Shown in pieces: positions 1 through 7,798 of a stretch of DNA of 38,849 nucleotides. Below the pieces are notes generated by a model. That model was given only the letters and a program-made list of their open reading frames with translations. It was not told where the DNA came from and made no database searches. A program made the position numbers and the translations under genes. The first letter of the stretch is position 1, and each line of letters starts with the position of its first letter. Source of the stretch: Anabaena sp. 54 (GTDB lineage Bacteria; Cyanobacteriota; Cyanobacteriia; Cyanobacteriales; Nostocaceae); assembly GCA_900299285.1 (NCBI GenBank), contig OMJF01000197.1, positions 1 through 38,849 on the forward strand, written 5' to 3'.

Positions 1-12
1 TGTTATGCACCT

Positions 13-81
13 AAATTGTATAATCCTAAAATGGTTAAATCTTGTGGGGTGGGCATCTTGCCCGCCAGACTTATACAAATT
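13..81. repeat. 69-bp palindromic miniature element, copy 1
   Basis: Imperfect 11-bp inverted ends (AAATTGTATAA at 13-23 and TTATACAAATT at 71-81) enclose the core CTTGTGGGGTGGGCATCTTG (41-60) followed by CCCGCC. The same core recurs near 1328 and, inverted, near 38786, each time in a unit of 68-69 bp with its own inverted ends. This looks like a non-autonomous mobile or palindromic repeat. No target-site duplication is evident. Confidence 0.6.
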
Positions 82-154
82 AAATACACAACAGCTTATA
101 ATTTATGATTAAAATTGTCAAAAATTGTCATTAAAATTGTGAGAAAATTGTCAA

Positions 155-334
155 TTATTTCCTAGCATAAATACCTGGGGCATAAGCCTCAATGACTTTA
201 CCAGTGCGAGTGCAAGTGATCATCAAGTAGTCGCAACTAGGGCATTGTGTCCGCGTAATTTGACTATCAGCAATATAATAACGTTCAGCCGCACTACCGC
301 AATTTGGGCAATGAATCTTTTGTGATACTTGCAT
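155..334 (-). CDS. Small zinc-ribbon protein (59 aa), conserved cyanobacterial type
   Basis: This short gene encodes 59 residues starting MQVSQKIHCPNCGS and ending APGIYARK. It has two CxxC pairs, C9-P-N-C12 and C31-P-S-C34, which form a four-cysteine zinc ribbon, plus an extra C41. Similar 55-60 aa proteins are common in cyanobacteria and, from memory, are sometimes loosely annotated as PriA-like because of the zinc ribbon. At this size it cannot be a helicase. Its function is unknown; nucleic-acid or protein binding through the ribbon is only inferred. Repeats of AAAATTGTCA type lie just downstream (about 110-155) and AAAATTGAC/AAAATTGAG repeats just upstream (about 372-415). No strong Shine-Dalgarno sequence is visible before the ATG. 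Confidence 0.75.
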   Translation of the reverse strand: MQVSQKIHCPNCGSAAERYYIADSQITRTQCPSCDYLMITCTRTGKVIEAYAPGIYARK

Positions 335-832
335 TTTTAAAACCCTGAAATTAATAATTTTTGATTTGATTTGAGAAAAATTGACAAAAATTGAGAAAAA
401 AAATTGACAAAAATATGTTTGATTGTCCTGAACTTGATATCTTTTATTATCTTAAACCTGATAATTATTATCATCATGCTTGAGATATATAAATTTACTT
501 TAGATGTAACTTTTTTAGATTAGCTTTAGATTAGCGGTGATCCCTATGGTGTAATCCTTGAGATAGTCTAATTTATTTTTTGGTAAAAAACCACCTATTT
601 TCCCATTCAAGCGTTACCAGATAGGAAAAACTGTAATCAAAATCACAAAATTACTAGTTTTATATTTGTTTTATATTTAATTAATCTTTTTTCCCTCTTC
701 CCTCTTCCCTGTAACCTGTTCCCAGTTAAGAGTTCCCAGTTAAGAGTTCCCTGTTCCCTTAACTATGAAGAAAAAAGTAGGTAGTCATAGCAAAAGCTAC
801 CACTATAACAAATTTTCGCACCAAACCGGGTT
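335..832. other. Gene-free AT-rich stretch with short tandem repeats
   Basis: No credible coding region was found on either strand. The stretch holds degenerate AAAATTGAC repeats at its left end. Around 690-757 there are short tandem repeats built from TTCCCTC and GTTCCCAGTTAAGA units. Such short tandemly repeated repetitive sequences are frequent between genes in Nostocales. The promoter of the zinc-ribbon gene should lie in its first part but I cannot define it. Confidence 0.6.
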
Positions 833-940
833 CTAATCTGTATCTAAAAGAGCTTCTACTGATAATTCTAATCCATCAGCAGCTATTAAATTTATATCAA
901 AAAATAACTCATCCTCATCACCAAATTTACCAGAAATCAT
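833..940 (-). pseudogene. Truncated retropepsin-like aspartic protease remnant
   Basis: The minus strand encodes 35 residues beginning MISGKFGDEDELFF and ending VEALLDTD before a TAG stop. This resembles the N-terminus of the clan AA (retropepsin-like) proteases that cyanobacteria often carry, in which the catalytic motif is ALLDTG. Here the glycine is replaced by D and the frame closes at once, so the catalytic loop and the rest of the domain are gone. The start overlaps the stop of the upstream decayed gene as ATGA (937-940), a typical coupled pair. The sequence beyond the stop is tandem-repeat DNA. Homology is from memory and should be confirmed by a protein search. Confidence 0.5.
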
Positions 941-1255
941 ATTTTACCACACACTCCAGTTTCATTAATTCGGAAAACGTGCAGTTTGACATTTGGGTAT
1001 TTCTGATGTGCTTGTTGTGCAGCTAATAAGGGATCTTCATTAATAAAAATATTCACAGCTATTTGGCTCAATTGCTATATACCAGTTATAGTGAGTTTTA
1101 ATTAGTTCTGGTTTTAACTGCTCAAAAATTATTTTACATTCTTGAGATAATTTTTCCCGTTCAGCTTGCCATTGCCTCTTCTGTTCTTGATTCCATTGAA
1201 TTTCGGGGAAGATTCTGCCTCTGCGGACTGTGTGAGTAGATTTTGTTTCTGGCAT
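937..1255 (-). pseudogene. Frameshifted small hypothetical gene, partner of the retropepsin remnant
   Basis: The first 71 codons (MPETKSTHTVRRGRIFPEI...) end early at 1040-1042. Removing one T from the run near 1043-1047 restores a frame that continues as NEDPLLAAQQAHQKYPN and ends in ETGVCGKI at 937-939. That gives a product of about 105 aa in total, and the 319-nt span is one base more than a multiple of three, as expected for a single insertion. In other cyanobacteria a protein of this type, with a VFRxNETGVCGKI-like end, precedes a small aspartic protease gene. Here both genes are broken. The function is unknown. A sequencing error in the homopolymer is possible for this gene but would not explain the truncated neighbour. 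Confidence 0.6.
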
Positions 1256-1299
1256 AGCTTTGTTTTGTACTAATGAAAAATATAGTAGTTCCCGGTATT

Positions 1300-1367
1300 A
1301 TGAAGTACAGATATTAATGATCAAACTCTTGTGGTGCGGGCATCTTGCCCGCATAAGCTTTACCTCA
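1300..1367. repeat. 68-bp palindromic miniature element, copy 2
   Basis: The core CTTGTGGTGCGGGCATCTTG starts at 1328 and is followed by CCCGC. It sits between degenerate inverted ends, ATGAAGTACAG at 1300-1310 and TTTACCTCA near 1359-1367. The left part (TGAAGTACAGAT, then AATGATCAAACTCTTGTGG) matches the outward part of the copy at the right end of the window better than copy 1 does. Confidence 0.55.
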
Positions 1368-1480
1368 CTCAAGCTGAAATTGCTGTATATTGTTACATAA
1401 CATATAATATATTATTATATCATTACATCGCCTTTTTTGATGAATTTATTTCAAATTGATATGTTGTAATTTACAAGCTG

Positions 1481-1523
1481 AAAAATTCGTAATTGATAAT
1501 TATGAAATTACGAATTACGAATT
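1481..1523 (-). terminator. Probable Rho-independent terminator of argD
   Basis: Just after the argD stop, the minus strand can form a stem between AATTCGTAATT (1513-1523 in complement) and AATTACGAATT (complement of 1484-1494), followed by a short T run. The arms are perfect over 11 bp but A/T rich. Part of the arm is duplicated, so two pairings are possible. Confidence 0.5.
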
Positions 1524-1532
1524 TTTAATTAC

Positions 1533-2798
1533 CTATGCTGTTACTTTAGCTAATGCTTTTTCTACAGCTTTTAAGGCTTGATTTATTTCTGCTTCTGTGA
1601 CAGTCAGAGGAGGCACAAACCGGAGGACTTTGGGACCTGCGGGAACAAGTAATAAACCTGCTTCCATAGCAGCTTTGACAATTTCCGCAGCAGTTAAGGG
1701 AATATCAGCTTTGATTTCCATACCGTTAATTAAACCCCAACCGCGCACTTCTGTGATATATTGGGGATATTTAAGAGCGATCGCCTTTAATCCTTCTCGT
1801 AAATGTGCGCCCTGTTCTGTAACATTCTGTAAAATATGCTCTTTTTCCAAGGTCTCACACACACTCAGCGCCACACCACAAGCAAAGGGATTACCACCAA
1901 AGGTACTTGCGTGTTCTCCCGGTTGGAAAATATCACAGAATTTCTTACTCATCATCGCACCAATGGGAATACCACCGCCCAAACCTTTGGCGCTGGTGAA
2001 AATATCTGGTTCTACTCCCAAATGTTCATAACCCCATAATTTACCACTGCGTCCCATACCTACCTGAACTTCGTCGAAAATCAACAAAATACCGGTTTCA
2101 TCACAAATCTCCCGCAACCGCTTAAAATAGGCAATATCCCCAGGACGAACTCCACCCTCACCTTGTAATGGTTCAATTAAAATAGCTGCAACACGATAAT
2201 TACCTTCATCTAACTCAGTCACAGCAGCCTCAACTGCTCTAATATCGTTATAATTGACATAGTGGAAACCAGGAACTAAGGGATCAAAGTGTTTTTGATA
2301 CTTTGGTTGTCCGGTAGCGGTAACGGTTGCTAAAGTCCGTCCGTGAAAACTCGCATGGGCGGTTAAAATAATCGGGTTAGCAATCTCTAAAACCGTGTGT
2401 CCATATTTACGAGCTAGTTTAATAGCTGCTTCATTAGCTTCAGCGCCAGAATTGCAGAAAAATACTCTATCTGCACAAGAATGATCAACAATCCATTTAG
2501 CTAATTGACCTTGTTCAGGAATATAATACAAATTAGAGACATGATGCAGTTTTTGAATTTGTTTAGTTACGGCTTCTACCATTGCTGGATGAGCGTGTCC
2601 TAGAGTACAAGTGGCTATTCCCGCGACAAAATCTAGATATTCCTTACCTTGGGTATCCCAAACACGACAACCAGCACCCCGTTCTAAAACTAAGGGAAAG
2701 CGTCCATAAGTGGACATGACGACTTCATTGAAGCTATCTACATTAAAGGGGATATCTGAAGAGATTGTAGGTTGCTCAACTAGACTTTGGATACTCAC
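1533..2798 (-). CDS. argD: Acetylornithine aminotransferase
   Basis: PLP-dependent class III aminotransferase that converts N-acetylglutamate semialdehyde to N-acetylornithine in arginine synthesis. The 421-aa length fits the family. Visible landmarks are the GAEANEAAIK cofactor-binding stretch (residues 118-127), FDEVQVGMGR with the PLP-contacting Asp242, and FTSAKGLGGG with the Schiff-base Lys271. The start is GTG, preceded 7 nt upstream by a perfect AGGAGG (complement of 2806-2811), which fixes the start well. An acetylornithine/succinyldiaminopimelate dual role is possible, as in other members. It stands alone on its strand, with a terminator-like hairpin downstream. Confidence 0.93.
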   Translation of the reverse strand: MSIQSLVEQPTISSDIPFNVDSFNEVVMSTYGRFPLVLERGAGCRVWDTQGKEYLDFVAGIATCTLGHAHPAMVEAVTKQIQKLHHVSNLYYIPEQGQLAKWIVDHSCADRVFFCNSGAEANEAAIKLARKYGHTVLEIANPIILTAHASFHGRTLATVTATGQPKYQKHFDPLVPGFHYVNYNDIRAVEAAVTELDEGNYRVAAILIEPLQGEGGVRPGDIAYFKRLREICDETGILLIFDEVQVGMGRSGKLWGYEHLGVEPDIFTSAKGLGGGIPIGAMMSKKFCDIFQPGEHASTFGGNPFACGVALSVCETLEKEHILQNVTEQGAHLREGLKAIALKYPQYITEVRGWGLINGMEIKADIPLTAAEIVKAAMEAGLLLVPAGPKVLRFVPPLTVTEAEINQALKAVEKALAKVTA

Positions 2799-2899
2799 TA
2801 CCGCACCTCCTAAAAATTTTTATTTTAATAGATATTTACCAGATTAACGTGATAAAAGGTTGGTTTTAATGAAGATAATTAATTATTGCAAATTAGGAC

Positions 2900-2965
2900 G
2901 TACACAAGCGTCAGATATTAAAAATTTGGTTATTTACATAATTTATGCTGTCTGACGCACCCTAC
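2900..2965. repeat. Degenerate 66-bp inverted-repeat element (GCGTCAGA family)
   Basis: The right arm TCTGACGCACCCTAC (2951-2965) is identical to the arm of the element at 18610-18674. The left arm (2900-2915) keeps only GCGTCAGA and has decayed outside it. The near-equal length supports a common miniature-element origin. It lies between argD and the tRNA gene. Confidence 0.55.
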
Positions 2966-2989
2966 CATACTGATTTGTGACATTTCTTT

Positions 2990-3025
2990 TGATCTCACGC
3001 AGAGACGCAGAGAACGCAGAGAAAA
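2990..3025. repeat. Dispersed CTCTGCGT-type repeat
   Basis: TCTCACGCAGAGACGCAGAG plus a further CGCAGAGAA belongs to a repeat family also seen at about 14073-14102, 28853-28886 and 32912-32946 (there reading CTTTGCGCCTCTGCGTGAGA-like). All copies lie between genes. Function unknown. Confidence 0.5.
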
Positions 3026-3108
3026 TGTCAAAATTATCTGCGTTTAATTTTTGATATTTTATTCTGAAAATCCTGGTGATCGTGATTCGGACATTTTTAA
3101 ATAAATAA

Positions 3109-3179
3109 AGCGGGTGGCGGGAATCGAACCCGCATTATTAGCTTGGAAGGCTAAAGTTTTACCACTAAACTACACCCGC
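3109..3179 (-). tRNA. tRNA-Gly (TCC)
   Basis: On the minus strand a 71-nt cloverleaf starts GCGGGTG and ends CACCCGC plus discriminator U. The acceptor arms pair over 7 bp, the D arm is GTAGTTTAGTGGTAAAAC, the anticodon loop is CTTCCAA with anticodon TCC, and the T arm carries GGTTCGATTCC. The CCA end is not encoded. The short length and the U discriminator fit glycine. Confidence 0.97.
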
Positions 3180-3229
3180 AAATTTCTAACTTAATCACTA
3201 TAACATGGATTTTTTAAAAGCGCAAGCAT

Positions 3230-3570
3230 TTATTGGGAATTTATTGGCTCAATTTTCAGTTGGAGACGAATATATAAATTGCTCAAGTCTGGTTTTGATC
3301 CATCTTGATTATAACCAGCAAGAAACCTCTCTTGTGCAAGTATCTGATTAATTGCTTGCTCATAAATGCTTATTTCCCTGGAAGGTATCTCTGGTTCAGT
3401 GGTGATAATTTCTGCTTCTTTCGGTACAAAAGCAATAGTAGCGATCGCTCCACCTTTATTTACTTTGGGTCAGGTTCTGAGTTAGTGTTTAAAGGGGGTT
3501 CTACTGCGGGAGTTGGGGAATAAGTGGGAATGTCTGAGGGGAGAACGATTTCCTTAATCTTTAGTATCAT
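3230..3570 (-). pseudogene. Frameshifted small hypothetical gene
   Basis: The minus strand opens with ATG at 3570 and encodes MILKIKEIVLPSDIPTYSPT..., stopping after 36 codons. A different frame then continues as VNKGGAIATIAFVPKEAE..., through a segment rich in E, Q and L, to a TAA at 3230-3232. The 341-nt span is one base short of a multiple of three. Adding one C to the CCC near the junction joins the two parts into about 113 residues. I do not recognise the family. It could be a recently broken gene or a homopolymer sequencing error. No strong ribosome-binding site is seen. Confidence 0.5.
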
Positions 3571-3661
3571 TTTAATTTAAAAGTTGGATATAATTTATAG
3601 TAGTAGTTAAGTATAACTGGTAATAGTTTAAAGTATAAATCAAATTAATCCCTAACTAGCT

Positions 3662-4267
3662 TTGAAATCCTGGTTTTTTCACCCTCCCCACCCCCAATTA
3701 AGCTCAAAAACTGGTAGTTTATCTCTTGGACTACTTCAAATTCGTGTAGCTACACCTGATGATGTCATGAGTATCGCCCAAATTGTTGCTGAAAGCTTTC
3801 ACTCTCAAAAGGGTTTATGGGGTTGGGCTTTCCCTTTATTTCGTTTGGGCGTTTACGAAGATCTCAGGTATCGCCTCCAGTTTCCCACACATCATCATAT
3901 TTGTTTGGTTGCTGTTGATACTACCACTAAAGATCATCAAATTATGGGAACTATAGAAATGGGTGTGAAAACCAGTAATTCTTGGACTGGTATGAACAAA
4001 CGTTTCCCCTATTTATCTAATTTAGCAGTTCACCCCAATTACCGAAGATTGGGTGTGGCTTCTAGCTTATTAATTCATTGTGAGCAAATTTCCCAAGAAT
4101 GGGGATTTCAAGACCTATATCTCCATGTCTTGGAAAATAATTATCAAGCTCGTCAGCTTTATTGTAAGTTAGCATATCGTGTGTATAAAGTCGAATCTCT
4201 TTGGAATGCGCTTTTACTTAATCGCTCACGGGAGATATTGCTACATAAACGTCTACATCTACGATAA
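3662..4267 (+). CDS. GNAT-family N-acetyltransferase
   Basis: This 201-aa protein has the GNAT fold. An N-terminal strand ([18 protein letters not shown]) is followed by an acetyl-CoA binding motif [17 protein letters not shown], near residues 120-135, and a late motif [20 protein letters not shown]. Family members transfer the acetyl group from acetyl-CoA to an amine; the substrate here is unknown. The start is TTG. A stop codon lies 9 nt upstream in frame, and the first in-frame ATG would delete the first beta strand, so TTG is preferred although no clear Shine-Dalgarno sequence is present. It converges on hisC, and the two stop ends overlap by 9 bp. Confidence 0.8.
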   Translation: MKSWFFHPPHPQLSSKTGSLSLGLLQIRVATPDDVMSIAQIVAESFHSQKGLWGWAFPLFRLGVYEDLRYRLQFPTHHHICLVAVDTTTKDHQIMGTIEMGVKTSNSWTGMNKRFPYLSNLAVHPNYRRLGVASSLLIHCEQISQEWGFQDLYLHVLENNYQARQLYCKLAYRVYKVESLWNALLLNRSREILLHKRLHLR

Positions 4268-5401
4268 AGCTGCTTGTATCCGTTCTATGGTGCGATTGTT
4301 CTCCGCTGGTGTACCAATGGTGATTCTTAACCCGTTGGGTAAAAGTCTAATTAATGTACCTTGACTTCTAAGTTTTTGGTTGAGATTCGTTAAGACGTGA
4401 TTTTCTGCGTCCTGATATTCAGATTTAACACGCAAGTAAATAAAGTTAGTTCTGCTGGGTGTAATTTCTAAGATTGAGTGTGCTGATAAAGCTGTAATTA
4501 GTTTGGTTCTTTCATTTAGGGTTTGGGGAATTGACTGTAATAAAAGTTGCCGATTTTCCAAAGCCATGAGAGCGGAAGCAATGGAAAAACTAGGAAGATT
4601 GTAGGGAAGACGGACTTTTTCTAAAATAGCGATCGCTTGTGGATGTGCGATACAATACCCTACACGCATGGCCGCAAGACGGAATGCTTTAGAAAAAGTA
4701 CGTAATATTATCCAGTTAGGATGTTGTAATAATTCTGCTGCTAGAGTAGTTTGGCTAAATTCAAAGTAAGCTTCGTCAATGACTACTAATATCTCTTCTG
4801 GTAAACTTTTTAACCATGTTATTTCCGCTGCTGTTAAGCAATTAGCTGTAGGGGAATTGGGGTGAACGACAAAAACGACGCGAACGGCGGGATTTTGGGT
4901 ATGTGAAATTGCAGATTTTGCAGCTGCTAAATCAGTTTCAAAATTGTCTTGATTTCTCCCAATTGTCACCACAGAAATTCCCAAAGTTTGGGCTAAAATT
5001 GCGTACATTGAGAAAGTAGGGTTAGCGACCAAAATAGAACCTTCTCCTCCTAAACAAGTCGCAATTAATAGGGATCTAATTAATTCATCAGAACCATTAC
5101 CAACGGAGATATTAGCAGCAGTGAAAGTTGAATTTTGTAGATTTGCTGATTCATTAACATATTCAGATATAGCATTTTTCAGAGATTCATGACCACCATC
5201 TGGATAACGATTAGTTTCGATAATTTGCTGATAAATAAAAGCTAACTTTTCTTTAATTTCTGGTGGTAGATCTAAAGGACTTTCATTAGTATCTAATCTA
5301 TCAAATTGGATATTAACTGGTTCTGTATTATCACTTCCGGGGTGAGGTTTGTAAGCATTAAGTTGGGATAAATCAGAGCGAATAAATTTGAGATTTTGCA
5401 T
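4259..5401 (-). CDS. hisC: Histidinol-phosphate aminotransferase
   Basis: Class I/II PLP aminotransferase of histidine synthesis, turning imidazole-acetol phosphate into histidinol phosphate with glutamate as donor. At 380 aa it has family length. Landmarks are the N-terminal LDTNESP motif (about 36-42), [28 protein letters not shown] and [16 protein letters not shown] with PLP Lys238. It has an ATG start. The 3' end overlaps the convergent acetyltransferase gene, so the two transcripts can pair over a few bases. HisC-like enzymes can also act on aromatic substrates, so the exact substrate is inferred. hisZ is elsewhere in this window, so histidine genes are scattered. Confidence 0.88.
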   Translation of the reverse strand: MQNLKFIRSDLSQLNAYKPHPGSDNTEPVNIQFDRLDTNESPLDLPPEIKEKLAFIYQQIIETNRYPDGGHESLKNAISEYVNESANLQNSTFTAANISVGNGSDELIRSLLIATCLGGEGSILVANPTFSMYAILAQTLGISVVTIGRNQDNFETDLAAAKSAISHTQNPAVRVVFVVHPNSPTANCLTAAEITWLKSLPEEILVVIDEAYFEFSQTTLAAELLQHPNWIILRTFSKAFRLAAMRVGYCIAHPQAIAILEKVRLPYNLPSFSIASALMALENRQLLLQSIPQTLNERTKLITALSAHSILEITPSRTNFIYLRVKSEYQDAENHVLTNLNQKLRSQGTLIRLLPNGLRITIGTPAENNRTIERIQAALS

Positions 5402-5438
5402 TGGTAATAATAAAAAGGTCTTAATTAACTTTTATTGT

Positions 5439-6071
5439 TCATAATAGCTGACAAAATAGACAAATTTCTTGCCAGATTTCTTGACTAACATTCCCTAAAG
5501 CGTGATCACTATTGAACTCTTTTAATTTTACCCAAGAACGAGAATTAGAGAAAGAGCGACTAGCCTGGACAGGGATTACTTTATCATATTTACCATGTAA
5601 AATCAATGTAGGGAGGGGACGTTGTAATAAATCTTCTGAATATTGATGAGCATCCTTAACAAAATTATAATGTAGAGGGAGTAATTGTTCATAGCCATAA
5701 TGGTAAATCATCATATATTTTGTTAATTGCCATAATTTTAATCCTGTTCCTAATTTTGGTAACCAATGGGATAAAAAACCGAAAGCTGGTGCTAATAAAA
5801 TTAGTCGTTTTACTTGTAAATATTCTTGTGCTATGTAAGCAGATATCAAACCTCCTAAACTAGAACCAATCAGGGTAACAGGTTGAGAATCTAGAGGAAA
5901 ATTAGTAGTAACTTGTTGAATTTGTCGAGTTATAGTTAAATCAGAAAATCCACCTATATTTAAGTCAGGAATAGACATTGATATTTGGAGTTTTGATAAT
6001 CTTTGTTGAATATCTTGGGCTTTTTTTGACTTAGGACCAGAAGCGAAACCGTGAAGATAGAGATAATTCAT
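5439..6071 (-). CDS. YqiA/YcfP-type alpha/beta-hydrolase esterase
   Basis: This small alpha/beta hydrolase begins MNYLYLHGFASGPKSKKA, the usual start of the UPF0227/YqiA family. The nucleophile elbow is GSSLGG (Ser79 if counted from an upstream in-frame ATG at 6095, Ser71 from the start chosen here). The other triad members are Asp in HGKYDKVIP and His in SDHALG. The internal start at 6071 is preferred because it puts the first beta strand at residue 2, as in relatives. The extra eight residues from 6095 look non-conserved. The product is a cytosolic esterase of unknown substrate. It lies 37 bp upstream of hisC on the same strand and may be cotranscribed with it. Confidence 0.75.
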   Translation of the reverse strand: MNYLYLHGFASGPKSKKAQDIQQRLSKLQISMSIPDLNIGGFSDLTITRQIQQVTTNFPLDSQPVTLIGSSLGGLISAYIAQEYLQVKRLILLAPAFGFLSHWLPKLGTGLKLWQLTKYMMIYHYGYEQLLPLHYNFVKDAHQYSEDLLQRPLPTLILHGKYDKVIPVQASRSFSNSRSWVKLKEFNSDHALGNVSQEIWQEICLFCQLL

Positions 6072-6182
6072 AACTAGGGGAGTTTTACATGGCATTAATT
6101 ACAGAATCTATCACAGTAGAAACACAGGGAATAGCGATCGCATTACCAGTTAATTGGTGAATTTATGGGTATTTGATTAAAC

Positions 6183-6210
6183 GGTGCGTTACGCTGCTGC
6201 TAACGCACCC
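6183..6210. repeat. Short palindrome, GGTGCGTTA/TAACGCACC
   Basis: A perfect 9-bp inverted repeat with a 9-nt loop lies 20 bp beyond the gor stop and is followed by CTAC. The same motif type occurs at 32676-32707 with one mismatch. It may act as a 3' hairpin for gor, but it lacks a T run on that strand and belongs to a dispersed repeat family. Confidence 0.5.
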
Positions 6211-6230
6211 TACAAAATAGAGAATAAATA

Positions 6231-7607
6231 CTATCTCATAGTGACAAATTCCTCTGCGGCCGAGGGGTGAATACCCACAGTAGCATCAAAATCAGCCTTA
6301 GTTGCACCCATTTTAACAGCTATAGCTACACCTTGAATAATCTCTGCTGCATTGTCTCCCACCATGTGAGCGCCTAAAATCTTATCAGTTTGATTATCTA
6401 CAATTAATTTCATCATGGTTTTTTCTTGCTTACCCGCTAAGGTGTAATACATGGGTCGGAAATTGGTACGATAGATTTTAATCGCATCACCGTACTTTTG
6501 CCTAGCTTGAGACTCTGTTAAACCTACTGTAGCGGATTCTGGAGTGGTAAATACCGCTGTGGCCACGGTTTCATGACTAAATTTTCGACGGTTATCACCA
6601 AATTCACTATCAGCAAAAGCGCGTCCTTCACCAATCGCAACCGGAGTTAAATTTAATCTATCCGTAACATCACCAACAGCGAAGATATGAGGTTGACAAG
6701 TTTGACTATACTCATTTACGGCTATAGCATTGGAAATACTGTATCCTGGTTCTGCTTCTGAACTGGGAACACAGTCAAGTTGAGCATTTTCTAAACCTAG
6801 TCCTTCGATATTGGGACTACGACCGGTTGCTACTAAAAATACATCAGCAATAATTGGTTCTTGATTTTCTCCAGATAAGGTTAATTTTAATCCCTCTGTC
6901 ACTTTTTCTATGGCTGTAACTTGGGTATTCTGAATAATGCGAATACCATGATTTATCATTCCTTCTTGAATACTAGTGCGGATATCTTGGTCAAAACCAT
7001 TTAAAATTTGTTCTTTGCGGATAATTTGCGTAACTTCCGAACCCAAACCGCGCATAATACAAGCAAATTCACTCCCAATGTAACCAGCGCCAATAATAGC
7101 GATATGTTTTGGTTGAGTCTTTAAATGAAAAATTTCATTAGAGGTAATAGCGTGTTCTATACCTGGTATTTCTGGTTTTATAGGACGACCACCTACAGCA
7201 ATTAGAATTTTATCTGCTGTATATTTTGTATCATTAACTTCGACTGTATGAGGATCTACAAAGGTAGCACGACCAGAAATTAATTTTACACCAGCTTTTT
7301 GTAAAAGACTAATGTGTAGTTTTGAAAGTCTGTTAACTTCATTATTTATAGATGTAATAAAATGTTCCCAATCAAATTTTACATCTCCTACTGTCCAACC
7401 ATAACCTGCTGCTTCTTGAAATTGAGCAGGAAAATGAGAACCATAGACCATGAGTTTTTTAGGTACACAACCGCGAATGACACAAGTACCACCAACTAAA
7501 TCATATTCAGCAATTGCTACTTTTGCACCATAACTAGCTGCGCGTTTAGAAGCAGCCAAACCACCTGAACCAGCACCAATGACAAACAGATCATAGTTAA
7601 AGCTCAT
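6231..7607 (-). CDS. gor: Glutathione-disulfide reductase
   Basis: FAD/NADPH flavoenzyme that reduces glutathione disulfide in the cytosol. The FAD-binding GAGSGG is at residues 11-16. The redox pair lies in GGTCVIRGCVPKK (Cys42, Cys47). A second dinucleotide motif, IIGAGYIGSEFACI, binds the nicotinamide cofactor, and GDVT near residue 315 completes the FAD site. The C-terminus GIHPSAAEEF carries the catalytic His of the partner subunit. At 458 aa it has the expected length. The spacing of the cysteines and the CVPKK motif favour glutathione reductase over dihydrolipoamide or mercuric reductases. The upstream region has an ATGTAT-type palindrome that could bind a regulator. Confidence 0.92.
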   Translation of the reverse strand: MSFNYDLFVIGAGSGGLAASKRAASYGAKVAIAEYDLVGGTCVIRGCVPKKLMVYGSHFPAQFQEAAGYGWTVGDVKFDWEHFITSINNEVNRLSKLHISLLQKAGVKLISGRATFVDPHTVEVNDTKYTADKILIAVGGRPIKPEIPGIEHAITSNEIFHLKTQPKHIAIIGAGYIGSEFACIMRGLGSEVTQIIRKEQILNGFDQDIRTSIQEGMINHGIRIIQNTQVTAIEKVTEGLKLTLSGENQEPIIADVFLVATGRSPNIEGLGLENAQLDCVPSSEAEPGYSISNAIAVNEYSQTCQPHIFAVGDVTDRLNLTPVAIGEGRAFADSEFGDNRRKFSHETVATAVFTTPESATVGLTESQARQKYGDAIKIYRTNFRPMYYTLAGKQEKTMMKLIVDNQTDKILGAHMVGDNAAEIIQGVAIAVKMGATKADFDATVGIHPSAAEEFVTMR

Positions 7608-7639
7608 AATTTTCTACCTCTTTTAGCTCAACGATTAAC

Positions 7640-7735
7640 AATGTATGATACATTATTAGTAATTTATCATAATTTATTGACAATGTATTGTGAGCAATTG
7701 ACAATGTATTGTAAAAAATTGTTAATGTATAACAA
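7640..7735. promoter_or_regulatory. Repeated ATGTAT palindromes upstream of gor
   Basis: A near-perfect palindrome AATGTATGATACATT (7640-7654; 7-bp arms around one base) sits about 33 bp upstream of the gor start. Three further related units follow: two copies of TTGACAATGTATTGT near 7678 and 7699, and TGTTAATGTATAACA near 7719. They could be operator sites for a dimeric regulator, or a degenerate tandem repeat. The sequence alone does not decide. Confidence 0.35.
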
Positions 7736-7798
7736 CTAAGTGACAATTGAACATTACTAATAATTACTGATTAATGATCATAAACTACTAAGTATTAA

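Noticed and set aside
1597..2039. Open frames on the plus strand inside argD
   Set aside because: They are antisense to a well-supported aminotransferase gene, lack ribosome-binding sites and have no recognisable domains.
3305..3523. 72-codon plus-strand frame
   Set aside because: It is antisense to the frameshifted minus-strand gene at 3230-3570, whose repaired product looks more protein-like.
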